Source: Dryococelus australis (taxonomy: Eukaryota; Arthropoda; Insecta; Phasmatodea; Phasmatidae). From it: a stretch of DNA of 64,000 nt. Under the pieces are notes generated by a model. It was not told the origin of the DNA. It worked only from the letters and a program-made list of their open reading frames with translations, and did not search any database. Each line of letters starts with the position of its first letter. Position 1 is the stretch's first letter. The position numbers and the translations under genes were made by a program. The DNA lies in contig CM057009.1 of assembly GCA_029891345.1 (NCBI GenBank), positions 296,452,466-296,516,465 of the forward strand, given 5' to 3'. Shown in pieces: positions 1 to 15,629 of the stretch.

Positions 1-3429
<3,429 letters not shown>

Positions 3430-3910
3430 AATAAAATTATAGAGAGTAATATTATTATTTGTCTAGTTAATTTTTGTATTTAATTGAAGTGATGATTAAT
3501 GATTTTACTATCCATCTGAGCAATCTAAGATTTGTTTGATCATTAATTGAGCTCTATTTGTCGGGTATTTATTGATTACATAAACATGTGTATTTTATTT
3601 AATTATTTATCAGAGCGTATATAAGATATTTATGTATTTCAGTTTATTTAATAATTGTTTGTCAATATTTTACTGTTTACATATTTTTCTCATTATTTTA
3701 ATTCAGTTTTACTCTTAAAGTTACTTTTAAATCCAAAGTCCCCTGCAGACCGATGTTTCAGAGATTGTTTCTCTACTGACGGGATGTCCATTGCAACATT
3801 GCAAATTCTTTAAGTTGTCTTCATCTGAGGCTGCCTCCCCACTTACTTCACTGCAGCTATAGGCTAGCAAATTTTCTTGGCGTATCCCTGCCGCTTGACA
3901 CATTCCAAAA
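3430..3910 (+). repeat. Dispersed repeat, copy 1 (partner at 57.08-57.56 kb)
   Basis: This block aligns in the same orientation with 57080-57560. Shared landmarks are TCGGGTATTTATT / TCAGGTATTTATT, then TTTAATAATTGTTTG / TTAATAATTGTTTG, then ATATTTTTCTC, then TTTTCTTGGCGT followed by GCTTGACACAT. The copies are clearly diverged, with many indels. The second copy sits inside DNA that interrupts a gypsy fossil, which indicates a mobile family. No coding capacity was recognised and the class is unknown. Confidence 0.6.
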
Positions 3911-6900
3911 ACATGCTCTTCTGTTCACGTGTTATGTTCCCCCACCTCTGAGCACTTCATCTCAATTTGCCTCTTCCAGACAGCCAGCAACATTCTGACC
4001 TTTTCGCTCATCTTTTGTTTGGTACTTTTGCATTCTTCATAGTGTTGTTAACACACGTTTCATCCAGCCATCCTGCCAACATATTTTGTCCTAGTTTTGC
4101 TGCAGGTATGATGGCATTTTGTGGCACCCAAATGCCTACTACATTGACATGTTTCAGGGTGGTCACAGTGTTCGGAGATGATAATGTCCGGAGGGTGCCA
4201 GCTAACCAGTTAAGGGAATTTGCTCAGGTTAGCACAAGACTCGAGGTGGGCAGCGGTCGAAAAGCCCAGACTAAGGGATCCTGTGCCCCATGTTTTAGAG
4301 AGGCCATGCATGATGACAGACTGTCTGCTAGGTACACAATGAAACACATACGCACTCCCAAACTGGGGTATTATGGCTCCCCAGCATGCCGTTCCAATTC
4401 ACAGATATGAAACACTTCAATTACATAAAAACACACACTAACTTGCACAATGTAGATAACATGGCAGGTGATCAACGGTTATAAAGAGTCGTCGCCATTA
4501 AACTCCCTGTGAAGTGGGAATAAGTACGCAAAGACATCAGTTTCAAAAATACCAGTCGTATATAAGGAAATCCACATGAGATGGTAGATAAAAGTGACTA
4601 GGATCCGCACTGGCCTAAGCTGACGAACAATGCATCGACTGATGCTGAACAAAGATTAAATAGAAAATTATTCCGAAGGGGCTGTGAATTTTCTCCAGAA
4701 GGGAGGCGAACTCAGGGATGCACAAAGAAATACGAAAGGTTCCAGTAAATTACAATATTGATGTGAAGTGATTGGCGCGTAAAAGTTGCTTCATCCCTGA
4801 GCTGTGTGACGCTATCTGCCCTGATGCCCACTCTTGCCAGGCTGAGGTGGGGTTGGCATATCAGAGGTAATAGTAGCTGTCCACTGCCTGTCAAAAGAGA
4901 ATTTCCCTCAACAATAATTGAAATTAATGAGATTTAACATATAACCCTGGAGAATACATTAAAAACAAACTGCATGAAGTCAACTACTGTTGACATTTAC
5001 GTAACATAAATAATAAAAATTATGACAATTTTTACGGAATATTCAATTTGTTTCAGATTAAGTCTTTCCACTACCTGAAAAACAAACACACACTGAACTC
5101 TCTTACACACAGAAAAAATAACTATGAATAAATTTTAATGTCTTATTAATTAATATTCAAATATGTTAAAATTATGAGAATTTTGTTGCGATTCAGTTTG
5201 GGTCTAGGTATCCCACTGCCAGAGTCAAAACACATTCTTCTAGTTAATTTTTTCAAGCACTTAAGGGCATCACATATCTGGCGTGTTACTAGTGAGTTTG
5301 CACAAAGTACGAATTTTATTTTTGAAAAATTACTGGCTAAATATGGATTATGGTCGGCACTTTGCAAGTGTACTGCCCTTTTGTTTATGTAGGGATCTCC
5401 TCGCGTTCATTTGTAGGTGTTAGAATTTATGACTAATTATCAATGACTGCTAGGCTGTTTAATTCAGCTATGACATAATTACGCCTTGTGGCACTGAAAG
5501 TTTTATAACCGACTCCTGCAGCATACCTTGGGCGCGTGGCCTCCAGTCACGCAGCGTGCATTCGGTGCTTAGTGCAGGTGGTTCCTACCTGCTCTGCTAG
5601 GTGGTGTACGCAGGTTGACAAGAGCTCTGGGGGAAGCTGCAGTCGGCATCAACATGTTGTAAATTTTGTGTCGCCATCACGTGTGTGGTCACAGAACTCA
5701 TTTATATTTGTGAGAAGAGTTTATTTTTTTATCCACTTGGTTCGGTGTTTCAAAATGTAGTGCACTTGTTGGATATTTTCTATTTTCCCTCCTTCATAAG
5801 TAATGCTCTAGTTTTATACCTGTTCTCTTTGTGTGCCAATTATTTCACTCACTAATATTTTTACTTTTAAATTCTATTTTAGATGAGGTGCACATGCCAG
5901 CCTTCAACCTTACAGCATACATTGGCCTTATATTTCTGCATGTGCTGGTTGAATTTCTGTTCATACATCTTGGGATAACCCTTCAGCACATCTCCTCCCT
6001 ATCCTTGGTGGCGAGATAGCCAAGTTAATTTCCTCCATGCTGGTGTTCGACAGCAAATTATGTGATCATCTTGCCAGAGAGATAACTTAATTGTTCCCGT
6101 GAATTCACAATGTCATACAACAAGTTGCCACAGAACTTTGAAATGAAATTTTGTTTCAAATACCCACACAGCACAATTGGTGCTCAAAACATGTTAGCAA
6201 CATTGACATGTACTACCTTCGTCACAAGGAATTTCCAGATACTTCATTCTCATTGCATGCATGTTACATTTACAGTTGCTGAGTGGGTCTTATTACCTTG
6301 CCTGCATGTATTTTGAGCAACCTAATTGGGAAAAGAACGTTTCTTCGTGCCCATGCAACACTGTGTGCACATTTTTAAGATGGCACTACTTGTGTGCACA
6401 ACAAAAATTGTTACTATTTATTTTAAATAAGTGTGTAATCATTGTATCAAACCTTCATTACTTTTTTTCCCCGGCACATTTCTGCCATTTTACCTTTAAT
6501 TTCATGAATAAAATTTTCAACGGATGTAATTCAGGAGAAGTTGACTGTTTTAATGTTGGTAGGTGTGTCATGTTAAGCAAAAAAACAGCAGATTTTGCTG
6601 GCGTTATTGGATTCTGCAAGTTTGCAATTCAAGAGTTTTTTCAATAGTTTTGGTAGTTTTGTGTGAAGAGTTCTGCTTTGTGCTTGGCAATACTTAAAAA
6701 CTGTAATGTGAAGTACTGTAATTTTTACGTAATCTATTCGTGTTAGTAGATTTCAGTCCAATGGGTGTTTTAGGTTAACTTTTCAACCCTGTTTCTACAT
6801 GCCAATCTACCTTGGCGTCTTAACCAAATTATCTCACCATACTCCCATGTAAGTCCAACTGTGTTTATGTTATGTTTCAATCTTTATTCATCATCTCACT

Positions 6901-7347
6901 CAAGGTTCAATCTGGAATTGGTTTTATTATTCAATAATGAAAAAGGAAAATATGTAAAATCACATCGTAGTGAAATCCATATTGAAAATTAATATGCTTA
7001 TTGTGTTACTTCTGTACTAACTTATTTTTTGTTTTCTTATGCACTGATTCAGTGTAATTCAGTCTGAATACTCACCTTTAGTAAAGTATAATCTGTTTAT
7101 TTTGTAAATATTTATTACAAAAATATACTACATTTCCACATGTAAACAGTTGAAATAAATTTGACTGTTTTTGGTATTGAGTTTTTGACATGCATACTTG
7201 ATTAACTTCCAGTTATACATTAAATGCTGAAATTTTTATAATTATTTGAGCGGGAATAATTTAATTTTACATTTATTTTCAAGATGAACTCATTAATGCA
7301 AATTTTTTTACGGCTTTGTTTTCACTCTGTTGCCGATTTTTCCCTAC
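3911..7347. other. intron-like or intergenic DNA
   Basis: Mixed-composition DNA with several 60-150-codon open frames, for example 3967-4410 (+) and 6261-6647 (+). None shows a recognised domain or splice-bounded conserved segment. The part adjoining 3910 may still belong to the dispersed repeat. I see no gene here. Confidence 0.4.
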
Positions 7348-7580
7348 TATAGGCTATTCATGGTAAAGTGAGCTTTTGAAAGATTTCTCATTTTGAATAA
7401 TAGTCAAATATATTATATTTTAGCATTAGATGTTAACAGTACAGTGGAATGTACATGCTGCGTTTATTACTTGCATGGCAATATTTATTTAAAAAAGGTG
7501 GTTAGTGGATAAAAAAGAATGGCTTAAACAAGAAAGTAACTAGGGCCTCAAAAGTGCTTACGTTACCATGAACAGCCCAT
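7348..7580 (+). mobile_element. MITE, complete copy (family A)
   Basis: A 233-bp unit opening with TATAGGCTATTCATGGTAAA and closing with TTACCATGAACAGCCCAT, which is the inverted counterpart. The interior is AT-rich and non-coding. A second complete copy lies at 55659-55886 and shares internal blocks such as CATGGCAAT and GTAACTAGGGC. A partial reverse copy lies at 42885. The short length, terminal inverted repeats and lack of an ORF fit a non-autonomous DNA transposon. The superfamily is not determined. Confidence 0.8.
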
Positions 7581-9540
7581 GTGTGTAATGTGTGGTAATA
7601 GTACCATATTTATTATTAATCAGTTTGGCAAAAACCAAGTAAAGTATTTTGCATTAACATCTACCATTATCATGAGAAGTTCAACTCGCGTAGCTTCTGT
7701 ATTGAATGTAGTGCACCTTTTCTACATGGCAAGGAATCTTTTGTTGCAATTGGCATTTTCCCATTACAGTGTCAATAAATTAGATTTACTAAATTTTATT
7801 GAACGTGTGGGTGTACCAGGGTTTAGAGATAACATTTTCCAGTTTTAAAAAATTTGCACACACTTGTGCTAATATATTGCCACAGAACTGAAATTTCACA
7901 CAAAAATTATATATCTCTGCTTTCCAAAGCTCAAGAAAAGTGAGTGCAAAGGCAAACACCGATTTTCCTGCTTCACATTTTGTACTGAAGTTATTGTAAC
8001 CTTTTAACTGGCAATTTGGGGCAAAATAAATTTAGCAGGTAAATTGGCGTGGCCTTTCATGCTAGTTTTGTTCATGCTTCGGGAAGCAGAGTGGCACCAT
8101 TTTTTTGCATGGAATCTCAGTTTCCCTATTCTATTTAATAAAATAAAATTATTTATTTCAGTGCATTAACAGTAGTTTCGACAACTCGCCAAGTCCTGGT
8201 TCTACAAACCTAGCATTGAATGATCGATTATTAATTTTCAGAGTTCATCTATAAGTATTTTATGACTCGCAAGTAGGCCTAACCCAACAACACTAGGCCT
8301 TGAAACGTAACTGCTTCTAAGCAACCTTAACCTAATTTTACCCTGGGAGTTCAGTGAATCACTTTTCCAATTAATTGGTTTTAGGTCTACCTTAAATGCA
8401 CAAAAATCACATTGATTAATAATTGACAATATAACGCTTAAAAATCTTGTATGCTACAGTAGTTAATACACCATAAACTATTTCTGCAATACATTTAACA
8501 TTACCAAAACCTGAAAAATTATACATTTATGAAAAACCAGGAATACTCTACATAACTGCTTAATCAATTAATATTTTTATCGTTAAGGTTTCACAGGTAA
8601 ATCCAAAGATTTAAATGTACTCTTAACTGAATGTTGAGTGAATTAGAAACGTTTTGTAAAAATATACAATTTTTGGGTGCATCCCGGGAACTAGTAAAAC
8701 CATAGGATTTAAAGGTGAATTCCACTTGAACACACACTTTCAGTAGGTATAACTTTAAAGCTAACCAAACTCAGAATAACAAAAGGAGATTTTTGGAATT
8801 GCAGGTTTTCACCATAATGTAGCATTTGTGAGTGAATCGTAAGGGTCATGCATGAACTTAACATTTGTATGTACTGGTACTGTAAGTGCAGCTCCGCATA
8901 CAAAAAAAATTCTAAACTTACAATTTTACACACATTTGTTCCGAAAACCACTTTCATGAGTACACAATTCATTTTTCTGTACGAAGCAAAACACGTATGG
9001 TAAAAATTGTAAAAGTCATCATTTGCACTGACATTTCTGTATTATGACATTTTACTCTAACACTACAGTGTTCTTCAGATCAATAAATTACAGTTTTCTA
9101 TAAATAATAATTTTTTAAGTTTTGTAAATTTCTTGTCTCAGTAATTTTTTTGTTCACATTAAAAATCCTGTGTGTGATAAATTTTATTTTTAAACTCTTT
9201 TAATCAACCATCCATTTATAAAATGTGGTTTTTGAAAATTTTGCAATGTTTTGTGGAGAAATACAAAATTTGCTGAAAAGTTATTAAATTACTTTCCCCA
9301 TGGCATTTGTTACCAAATTTCAAACCTGTCAGTAACGTGCCACTGGAATACACACACTTAAAATGTCTAGGCGTTTTGAGAAAAATTGTCAATTTATGGC
9401 TTACAGAACCATTAACTGTTATAATGCCATCATCCGTGGCAGAAAAATATCTATAGTCCATTCCTGATTGGAAGCAACTTATGAAAATCAACCTTTGAAA
9501 AAACACACTAGGCATAACCTGTCAACCTGTTTTTTCAATA
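7581..9540. other. no gene seen; left flank of the large inverted-repeat unit
   Basis: AT-rich DNA with a few short minus-strand open frames (8238-8429, 8709-8972, 9216-9515) that match nothing I recognise. It ends in the TA at 9539-9540 that borders the inverted-repeat unit. Confidence 0.4.
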
Positions 9541-11350
9541 ACCTGTATTTCATAAATATATAACACTGTGGTTAACTTTAAAGTACTGTATTATTGAATA
9601 AATGAAACTTTACATTAATATCTTCTATAACTTGTAATATTTATTAATTTTCAAATATGAATTAACAGCGAGAGCAGCGACGTGTTGGCAACGGCCGGTA
9701 AGAAATAGTTCACAGTTAAAATATTATTTTAACCTAGTTTTTTAGTACACTATTTGTAAATTAAACGGTGCCTATTGAAATATTGAGGTAGCCCCAATGG
9801 CAACATATATCATTTCTTTTTGGTTTAAAATAACAGCAGAAAATATCTTAAGTAGGCTGTAATGGTACAGTGTTGTTTTATTGAGCGAGAGCAACTTTTA
9901 AGCAACTGTCTGCTGAGCGAGGCTTGTCACTCTTGCTCTGTCAATGTCTTTCACACTCAGGAAGTTTCACTTCACTAGTATGCGGACACTGTGTATGTTT
10001 TCAACTGTAGTATATTTCATACTTATTACAGCAAAATAATGATTTTTGAATTTGTAATTTAATGCTGAAAAGAGATTTTAATGTTTGAATACTTATTCTA
10101 ATATATTTAGATATGATGGCACGGCAGAAATAAAGTGAAGTTGGCAGACATGGCGAACCATGACATGGCGTGTTGTTTTACCAAACGGAGCGTAAATTAT
10201 ACTTACTCCGAAAAATACTTCAAATTACCACATATCATTTGTAGACGTGTTTTTTAAACCTACCTAAGCAAGTTACAAGTTTGTGATAAATCTGTGTTTC
10301 CACGGCAGTAATAAACATACTGTTATGGTGTGTTTTAACTGCTGCGTGTGAAATAGGGTGGCGTGGCTGCGTGGTGAGTGTTACGCTGGATCTGTGTGTG
10401 TGCCCGATTTCAAATATTTGATGTGAAATATTTATACGTTGTAAATGTGAACTGTTTTTAAGATGAAGTTATTTATTTACATCCCAGTCTGTTTATTTAT
10501 CACAACGTTGTACCTTTGCCCTGGGGTTTGAAACAAGGTCGTGTAATGTGCTTTACCAACAATCCCAACAAAATAACCAAGCCCAGCCCCAATAAATTTC
10601 AATAAACATAATACACAGTAAGTAGCAATACATATAAATATGAGTGGAATAAAATTTTGGTAGGCTTATTTGAGTGCATGTTCACGGCTATATTTTAAGT
10701 TTCTATAACAAAATATGAACGACACGAGTTGCGTGCTTGATTTTAATGTCGTTTTTTCTTTGGACTGGCTATTCCTTCATTATTCTAACTGAGGTCTTCC
10801 TTTTAAAGAAATAATCCCAGACATATCAATAACAAAAAGTTATATATTACAGTTCATTACCCCGCAGTTGTAACAGTGTTTAACACAGTCACTGCAAAAT
10901 GTTAACGTGCATTACGTGTAATGTGCGATGTTGTGGAAAACAAATATGTTAATGTAACAACCTTAATAACTATAGTTAATTCAGGAATTTTTAAAACATC
11001 ATAAAGTGGACCTAAATAATGTTATAGGCCTAAATTGTGAATATTCGTATGACATCGTTTTTGAAATAGACCTAAGACAGAATTCTTTGAAAAACTGTAA
11101 ACAACACATTTGACGGGTATAAAAGTAGAAGTCACATTTCAATGTTTATTTTTTAGTTGTAGAAAAAGTATAACACGTACACACACACACAATGGCATGT
11201 AAACATTGAGTTTGACAGATGCTACATGGCAGTCACATGGCAATGTTTGTTTACATTGGGCGGAAGGATATGACACTGGCCTGCAAGTAGATATTTAACA
11301 GGGCTCCGAGAAAGTTGTTTCCAATAGTTGCTTACCGACACTTAAGGGCA
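9541..11350 (+). repeat. Left arm of the large inverted repeat
   Basis: Pairs with 17085-18889 in reverse orientation. Landmarks: GCAGCGACGTGTTG near 9675 matches the complement near 18750; TTTGCCCTGGGGTTTGAAAC near 10515 matches near 17900; GATATTTAACAGGGCTCCGAG near the inner end matches near 17130. Similarity fades around AGTTGCTTACCGAC at about 11340. There is no open frame with a recognised domain. Confidence 0.85.
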
Positions 11351-11837
11351 CAGTGCTAGTTGAATTTGCAAGAAAGCCTAAATCCCTTGAAGAAATTAAA
11401 CACTAGAAAGCTACCGAATGTCTGCAATTTTTACTGTACACAGGTCCAAATGTTCTCAGAGCGGTACCCAATCAGGATTGTTACTTCCATTTTTGACATT
11501 ACATGTTGCAGTATCAATACTTGCATGTGACAAATGGTTTCTAATGAATGCAACTTATGCACATCAAATATTAGTACAGTTTGTTATTTCATTTGGCATG
11601 TTTTAAGGAAACCAACACATCTCGCATAATCTCCATGGTTTACTGCAGATTACAAATAACGTTAAGAAGTATGGCAAATTGGACAGTTTCAGTGCATTCA
11701 GATTTGAAAACTTCATGCAGTAGCATACGAAAATGGTATGAAAAAATGAAAACCATTTGAGCAGATTGTGAATTGACTTGCAGACAACAGATTTTGTGCA
11801 AGTAAGCTGTGGTGGCACAGCCACTGGGTGAGCATAA

Positions 11838-12149
11838 GCTGTTGGCGTGGTGCAGAGTGCTAACTGACTGTAGTGAGAACACTAATGGACTGTTTTGACA
11901 CATGGGGTGTGTGTTGTGAGCACGCACAAGCACCTTTAAGCCAATGAGTGATTTCCTGGCCTGAATCCCTTCGCTACCAAGAGAGCAGCTGGCAGTTCCG
12001 AGCCGCCACTCAAGCAGAACAGTTGTGCTTGCGTACCGTTTGGAGTTCTAAATAAAATCTGTACACATGTAATGCGTACTGTGATTTCGTTGTCTCCCTC
12101 GCTTGTCCATGCACTAGAGTAGCTCGGTAGCTGCACAAACAATTCTACA
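11838..12149 (+). repeat. Possible solo LTR fossil inside the loop
   Basis: The block has the general look of a long terminal repeat: a moderately GC-rich start, AATAAA near 12050, a short U3-R-U5-like tail and an end near ATTCTACA. It is followed directly by TTTTGGCAACC, which resembles a primer-binding region. No partner LTR or internal coding region was found, so this would be a solo fossil. The start is approximate and the call is tentative. Confidence 0.27.
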
Positions 12150-12612
12150 TTTTGGCAACCAAACAGAGACTATTCTTTCAAAATTATTCACGAGACTGGA
12201 TCTGTCAGAGAATTTCAAAAGTGATACAGTACAAGAAAATGTCTACATCAGAGTTTACAGTCGGTTGTAAAGACAAAAGTGATAATTTGTGTGTTAAAGG
12301 ATGGTACTTTTGTGGAAGTATAAAATATAATTGTTTGTGGGCAGTCAGGAAATAGCTTCAGAATAAGGAATCAACACAAATCTGTTAGTAATTTGTATGA
12401 AGTTCCATACACGTCAAAACTCTTGAGTATCAACATTGTTCAGTGGCATAATGATTTCTTGTGTTCATGGTCCATTAATAACATTTCATCTAAAGTATGT
12501 CATTGTTATATCAATGGAAAGCATATTGCTGTACCACTTCTGCATTCAGCTAACTTCTAAAAAACACGTTTTAATACTTTCAAGGTGTGCATTTGAAGAC
12601 TGTTCATTTTAG

Positions 12613-13857
12613 GTTCTGGTTATCAAAATGGTGAATTATGAGGTCATTGAATTTGAAGACTGTGTACAGATGGTCTCTATTGCGTGGCTGAGGAATGACA
12701 GGAAGACCCTATTTGTAGCCCACACACATTGCAGCTGCGTATTCACAAAGTAATTGCCAGTGATGATGTCATGCCAGAATGTAAATCTCAGAATCATTAG
12801 AATCTTCTCAATTGCAGGTAATTTATATACCTATGTATATATATTTCTCTCTTGTATATGTGGATGTGTGCAGTTGTCTCAGTGGTGAGAATGCAATGTT
12901 GAACTTCTCAGGTTCTCAGTTTGGCTGATGCAGGTATGTGATGTTTTTGAATGCATACTTACGTGATTGGTGATGGGGATATTCTCTAGGTGCCCCATTC
13001 CTCTCAAGTCCATAGCTTTCCCACCCCTTGTCTTCCATCTCATTCATGCCGTTCTGAGTGATTATGCTTAATGCAATTTTTCAATAGCCTGAAGTGAAAG
13101 AACAATGCACAAATAATTGTTATGCAATTTGTTGCATATGTATATCCTGTGCTTGTGTTATAACATACAAAATTTTTAACAGTTTATATTTCCTCCAAAT
13201 TCCAAATGGTAAAACCAAAATATTTAGTAAATTAAAATTTAGTGATCAAGTGACATATATACATATATACACACACACACACATATATACATATATACAC
13301 ACACACACACATATATACATATATACACACACACACACATATATACATATATACACACACACACATATATACATATATACACACACACACACATATATAC
13401 ATATATACACACACACACATATATACATATATACACACACACACATATATACACACACACACATATATACACACACACACATATATACACACACACACAT
13501 ATATACACACACATACATATATATAATATATCCTTTTTCAGACATTTATAAAAGGGGGATGGCAAAGCTCAAGCAATGTGAAAGATACTCCGACACTGAT
13601 AGTTCAGATGAGGATTACCAAAAATTGAAATAACTACAAGAGCTGGTAAAAGTATCTTACTGCAACAGCTCTGACAATGAGACAGAGGAAGAGCCTAAAG
13701 TAAATGGGCATTGTGGAGAATTTGTGTCATTGCTTCCAGTTGCTCCTATAGAGCTAGCTGCTATGATCTCTAGCTCCTTTAATCATAAGACAGAAATGTT
13801 ACCATCATTTAGCTCTCATTCAGAGAAAGATGTACATTCTACTGTATTGAAATAACT
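12613..13857 (+). pseudogene. Decayed two-exon fragment of a multicopy uncharacterised insect protein family
   Basis: Exon A (12613-12817) follows a TTTTAG acceptor and ends at CAG|gtaatt. From ATG 12628 it reads MVNYEVIEFEDCVQMVSIAW then LRNDRKTLFVAHTH, resembling the N-terminal segment (roughly EFxDGxQVVPxxWL) of abundant uncharacterised insect proteins, some of which I associate with DUF4806. A frameshift or early stop follows near TTCACAAAG. Exon B starts at 13542 after TTTTTCAG and gives KRGMAKLKQCERYSDTDSSD EDYQKLK, a stop near 13631, then a further open stretch of about 76 codons in the same frame ending at 13857. The acidic SDTDSSDED linker fits the same family. The stop and frameshift make it a pseudogene. 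It lies in the loop of the large inverted-repeat unit. Confidence 0.45.
13254..13530. repeat. Compound dinucleotide array (ATATAC / AC) next to a splice acceptor
   Basis: About 277 bp of alternating TATACATATATAC and ACACACACACAC blocks, a higher-order unit of roughly 30-34 bp that shortens toward the 3' end. All six frames are open with IYTHTH- or CVCIYV-type translation, so the long ORFs here are artefacts. The array stops about 10 bp before the TTTTTCAG acceptor of the decayed exon B. Confidence 0.97.
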
Positions 13858-14039
13858 CAACCAAGTGCAGCTGGTATGAAATGTAAATATTATAAACTGT
13901 ATGTAAAGAAAATTTCTTTACAGCTGTACCATTGTTCAGAGAGTATTTTTGTGCATTTCACCAAGAAATGAAATAAAAATATTGTTTGAACATCCCAAAA
14001 TCACAGACTTGTACATTTTCCCATTTTATTGGTTATTTA

Positions 14040-14170
14040 GAGAGAAAGTGAGAGAGAGAGAGGAGAAAGTGAGAGAGAAAGGAGAAAGTGAGGAAAGGAG
14101 AAAGTGAGGGAAGGAGAAAGTGAGGGAAAGAGAAAGGGAGAGAAAAAGAGAAAGAGTGAGAGAGTGTAAC
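14040..14170 (+). repeat. GA-rich minisatellite (GGAGAAAGTGAG-like units)
   Basis: Purine-only tract made of imperfect 11-13-bp units such as GGAGAAAGTGAG. The strand asymmetry is complete over about 120 bp. It is non-coding. Confidence 0.9.
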
Positions 14171-14518
14171 TAGAGAAAGTATTTGTCAACAATGTTGCAG
14201 AGTTTTTACAAATCATTATCCGAAAATAGAATATTATTTGTTTGAAATTAGACTATTGTGGAGAGAGTAAGTAAAATTGTTGGAAGAGAGGACAATTTCT
14301 TCTAAACTACAGGATTATATATTTACATTGCCATTGACAACAGGGTGAAATTGATGCAGATTAAGAGCAACTAGCCACACCAGAGAACTGGTAAATGTTA
14401 CTTCTCTTTTTCCAGTTAAAATGTGTGATGAATTTGTAATAATCAGAGCACTTTAAAAAAACGGTTTAGTCCCATCTTAAAAACACTACATTTATTTCCA
14501 AATTGTGTCATTAAGTTT

Positions 14519-14521
<3 letters not shown>

Positions 14522-14554
<33 letters not shown>
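14522..14554 (+). repeat. Poly(G) run of 33
   Basis: Uninterrupted run of 33 G after TTTATT, the longest of several G/C homopolymers in this AT-rich window. The length may be an assembly estimate. Confidence 0.95.
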
Positions 14555-14557
<3 letters not shown>

Positions 14558-15484
14558 GTCAGTTTTAGCACAAACTAACTATGTAACATTCCTGTTTGTA
14601 TATGAACATTTAACATAAACATTAAATTGTATATATTCACAGAACAATTATAGCAGTACTTATTTGTTTGCGACATTGTTAATCAGTTTTTTTTCTCTCA
14701 GAGATTTGTTGCAGCATTGTATTCAACACTGTGTGCTTGTCCCTGCAGTGGTATACCAGACTTAAAATGTTGCATAAATCCTTGATGTATAAGTGAACTT
14801 GCCAACTTTTTTCATTCACCCGTAAAATGTACAGAAATAATAGGAGCTTTACAGATGTACGGGAAGTTGTTAAATTCTATGGATTTTTAGACATTCGGCG
14901 ATTAAAGATTAAATTTTTAGTCATGAGTAGTATAAAATAAAGAATTCTAATTCAGCAGCTTGATGCTTTGGTGCCGTGCCTGCCTAATTTGTTAAAGTCA
15001 CTCGGCAAAAATCACCAGTTTTTCGCCCAGAGAATGGCCAAAACTGCCTAAATGTAATGCAAAAAATGTGTTTTTTTTTTTTGCACAGTGAGGCTGACTT
15101 TCGCACATCGAAAGTGCGCACTTGCTCAATCAGACGGAAAATGCTTAATCTGGTGGGATCGGGCGGAAAGTGAGAAATATTCAACTGGATTGAGTAATCA
15201 TTCTGCCGATGACTCCACAATGTGGCATTTGACCACGTGGAATTTTGGGATTTCACCACAGCACTTCCATTCCGGTCAGTTTTCTCTGGGTACTCCCAAC
15301 TGATATTGTTGTCCTTCCTACCAAAAGTGTGCACTTCCTGCTCTTGCATTCCACGTGGAGGGGTAGACCTCCAGCCAGCCTCACGTTAAGTATGACTTAT
15401 GTGCACGTATAAGCATAGTTGGCTGTAATTTCCAAACCGGTCGTTCGAAGGAATGTCGCTGAACACTAAGAGAGCGAGTGCACA

Positions 15485-15590
15485 AGAGAGAGAGAGAGAG
15501 AGAGAAAACACTCGCAAGAGAGAAAACACTCGCAAGAGAGAAAGCACGAGAGAGAGCGCAAGAGAGAGAGCGCGATCAATGGTGAGAGAG
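15485..15590 (+). repeat. GA-rich simple repeat
   Basis: GAGAGA-rich tract with repeated AACACTCGCAAGAGAG units at about 15508-15545, a second purine-rich tract inside the same loop. Confidence 0.9.
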
Positions 15591-15629
15591 GGCAAGAGCG
15601 AATGACACATCCTGGCTCCAGACCAGCTG

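Noticed and set aside
13094-13633. Long open frame (179 codons) with HIYTHTH-type repeats, and three long minus-strand frames over the same place
   Set aside because: Almost the whole length is translation of the AT/AC array; only the last 25 codons overlap the decayed exon.
14984-15349. 121-codon minus-strand frame in the loop
   Set aside because: No recognised motif, runs over a poly(T) tract, and has no splice context; treated as chance.
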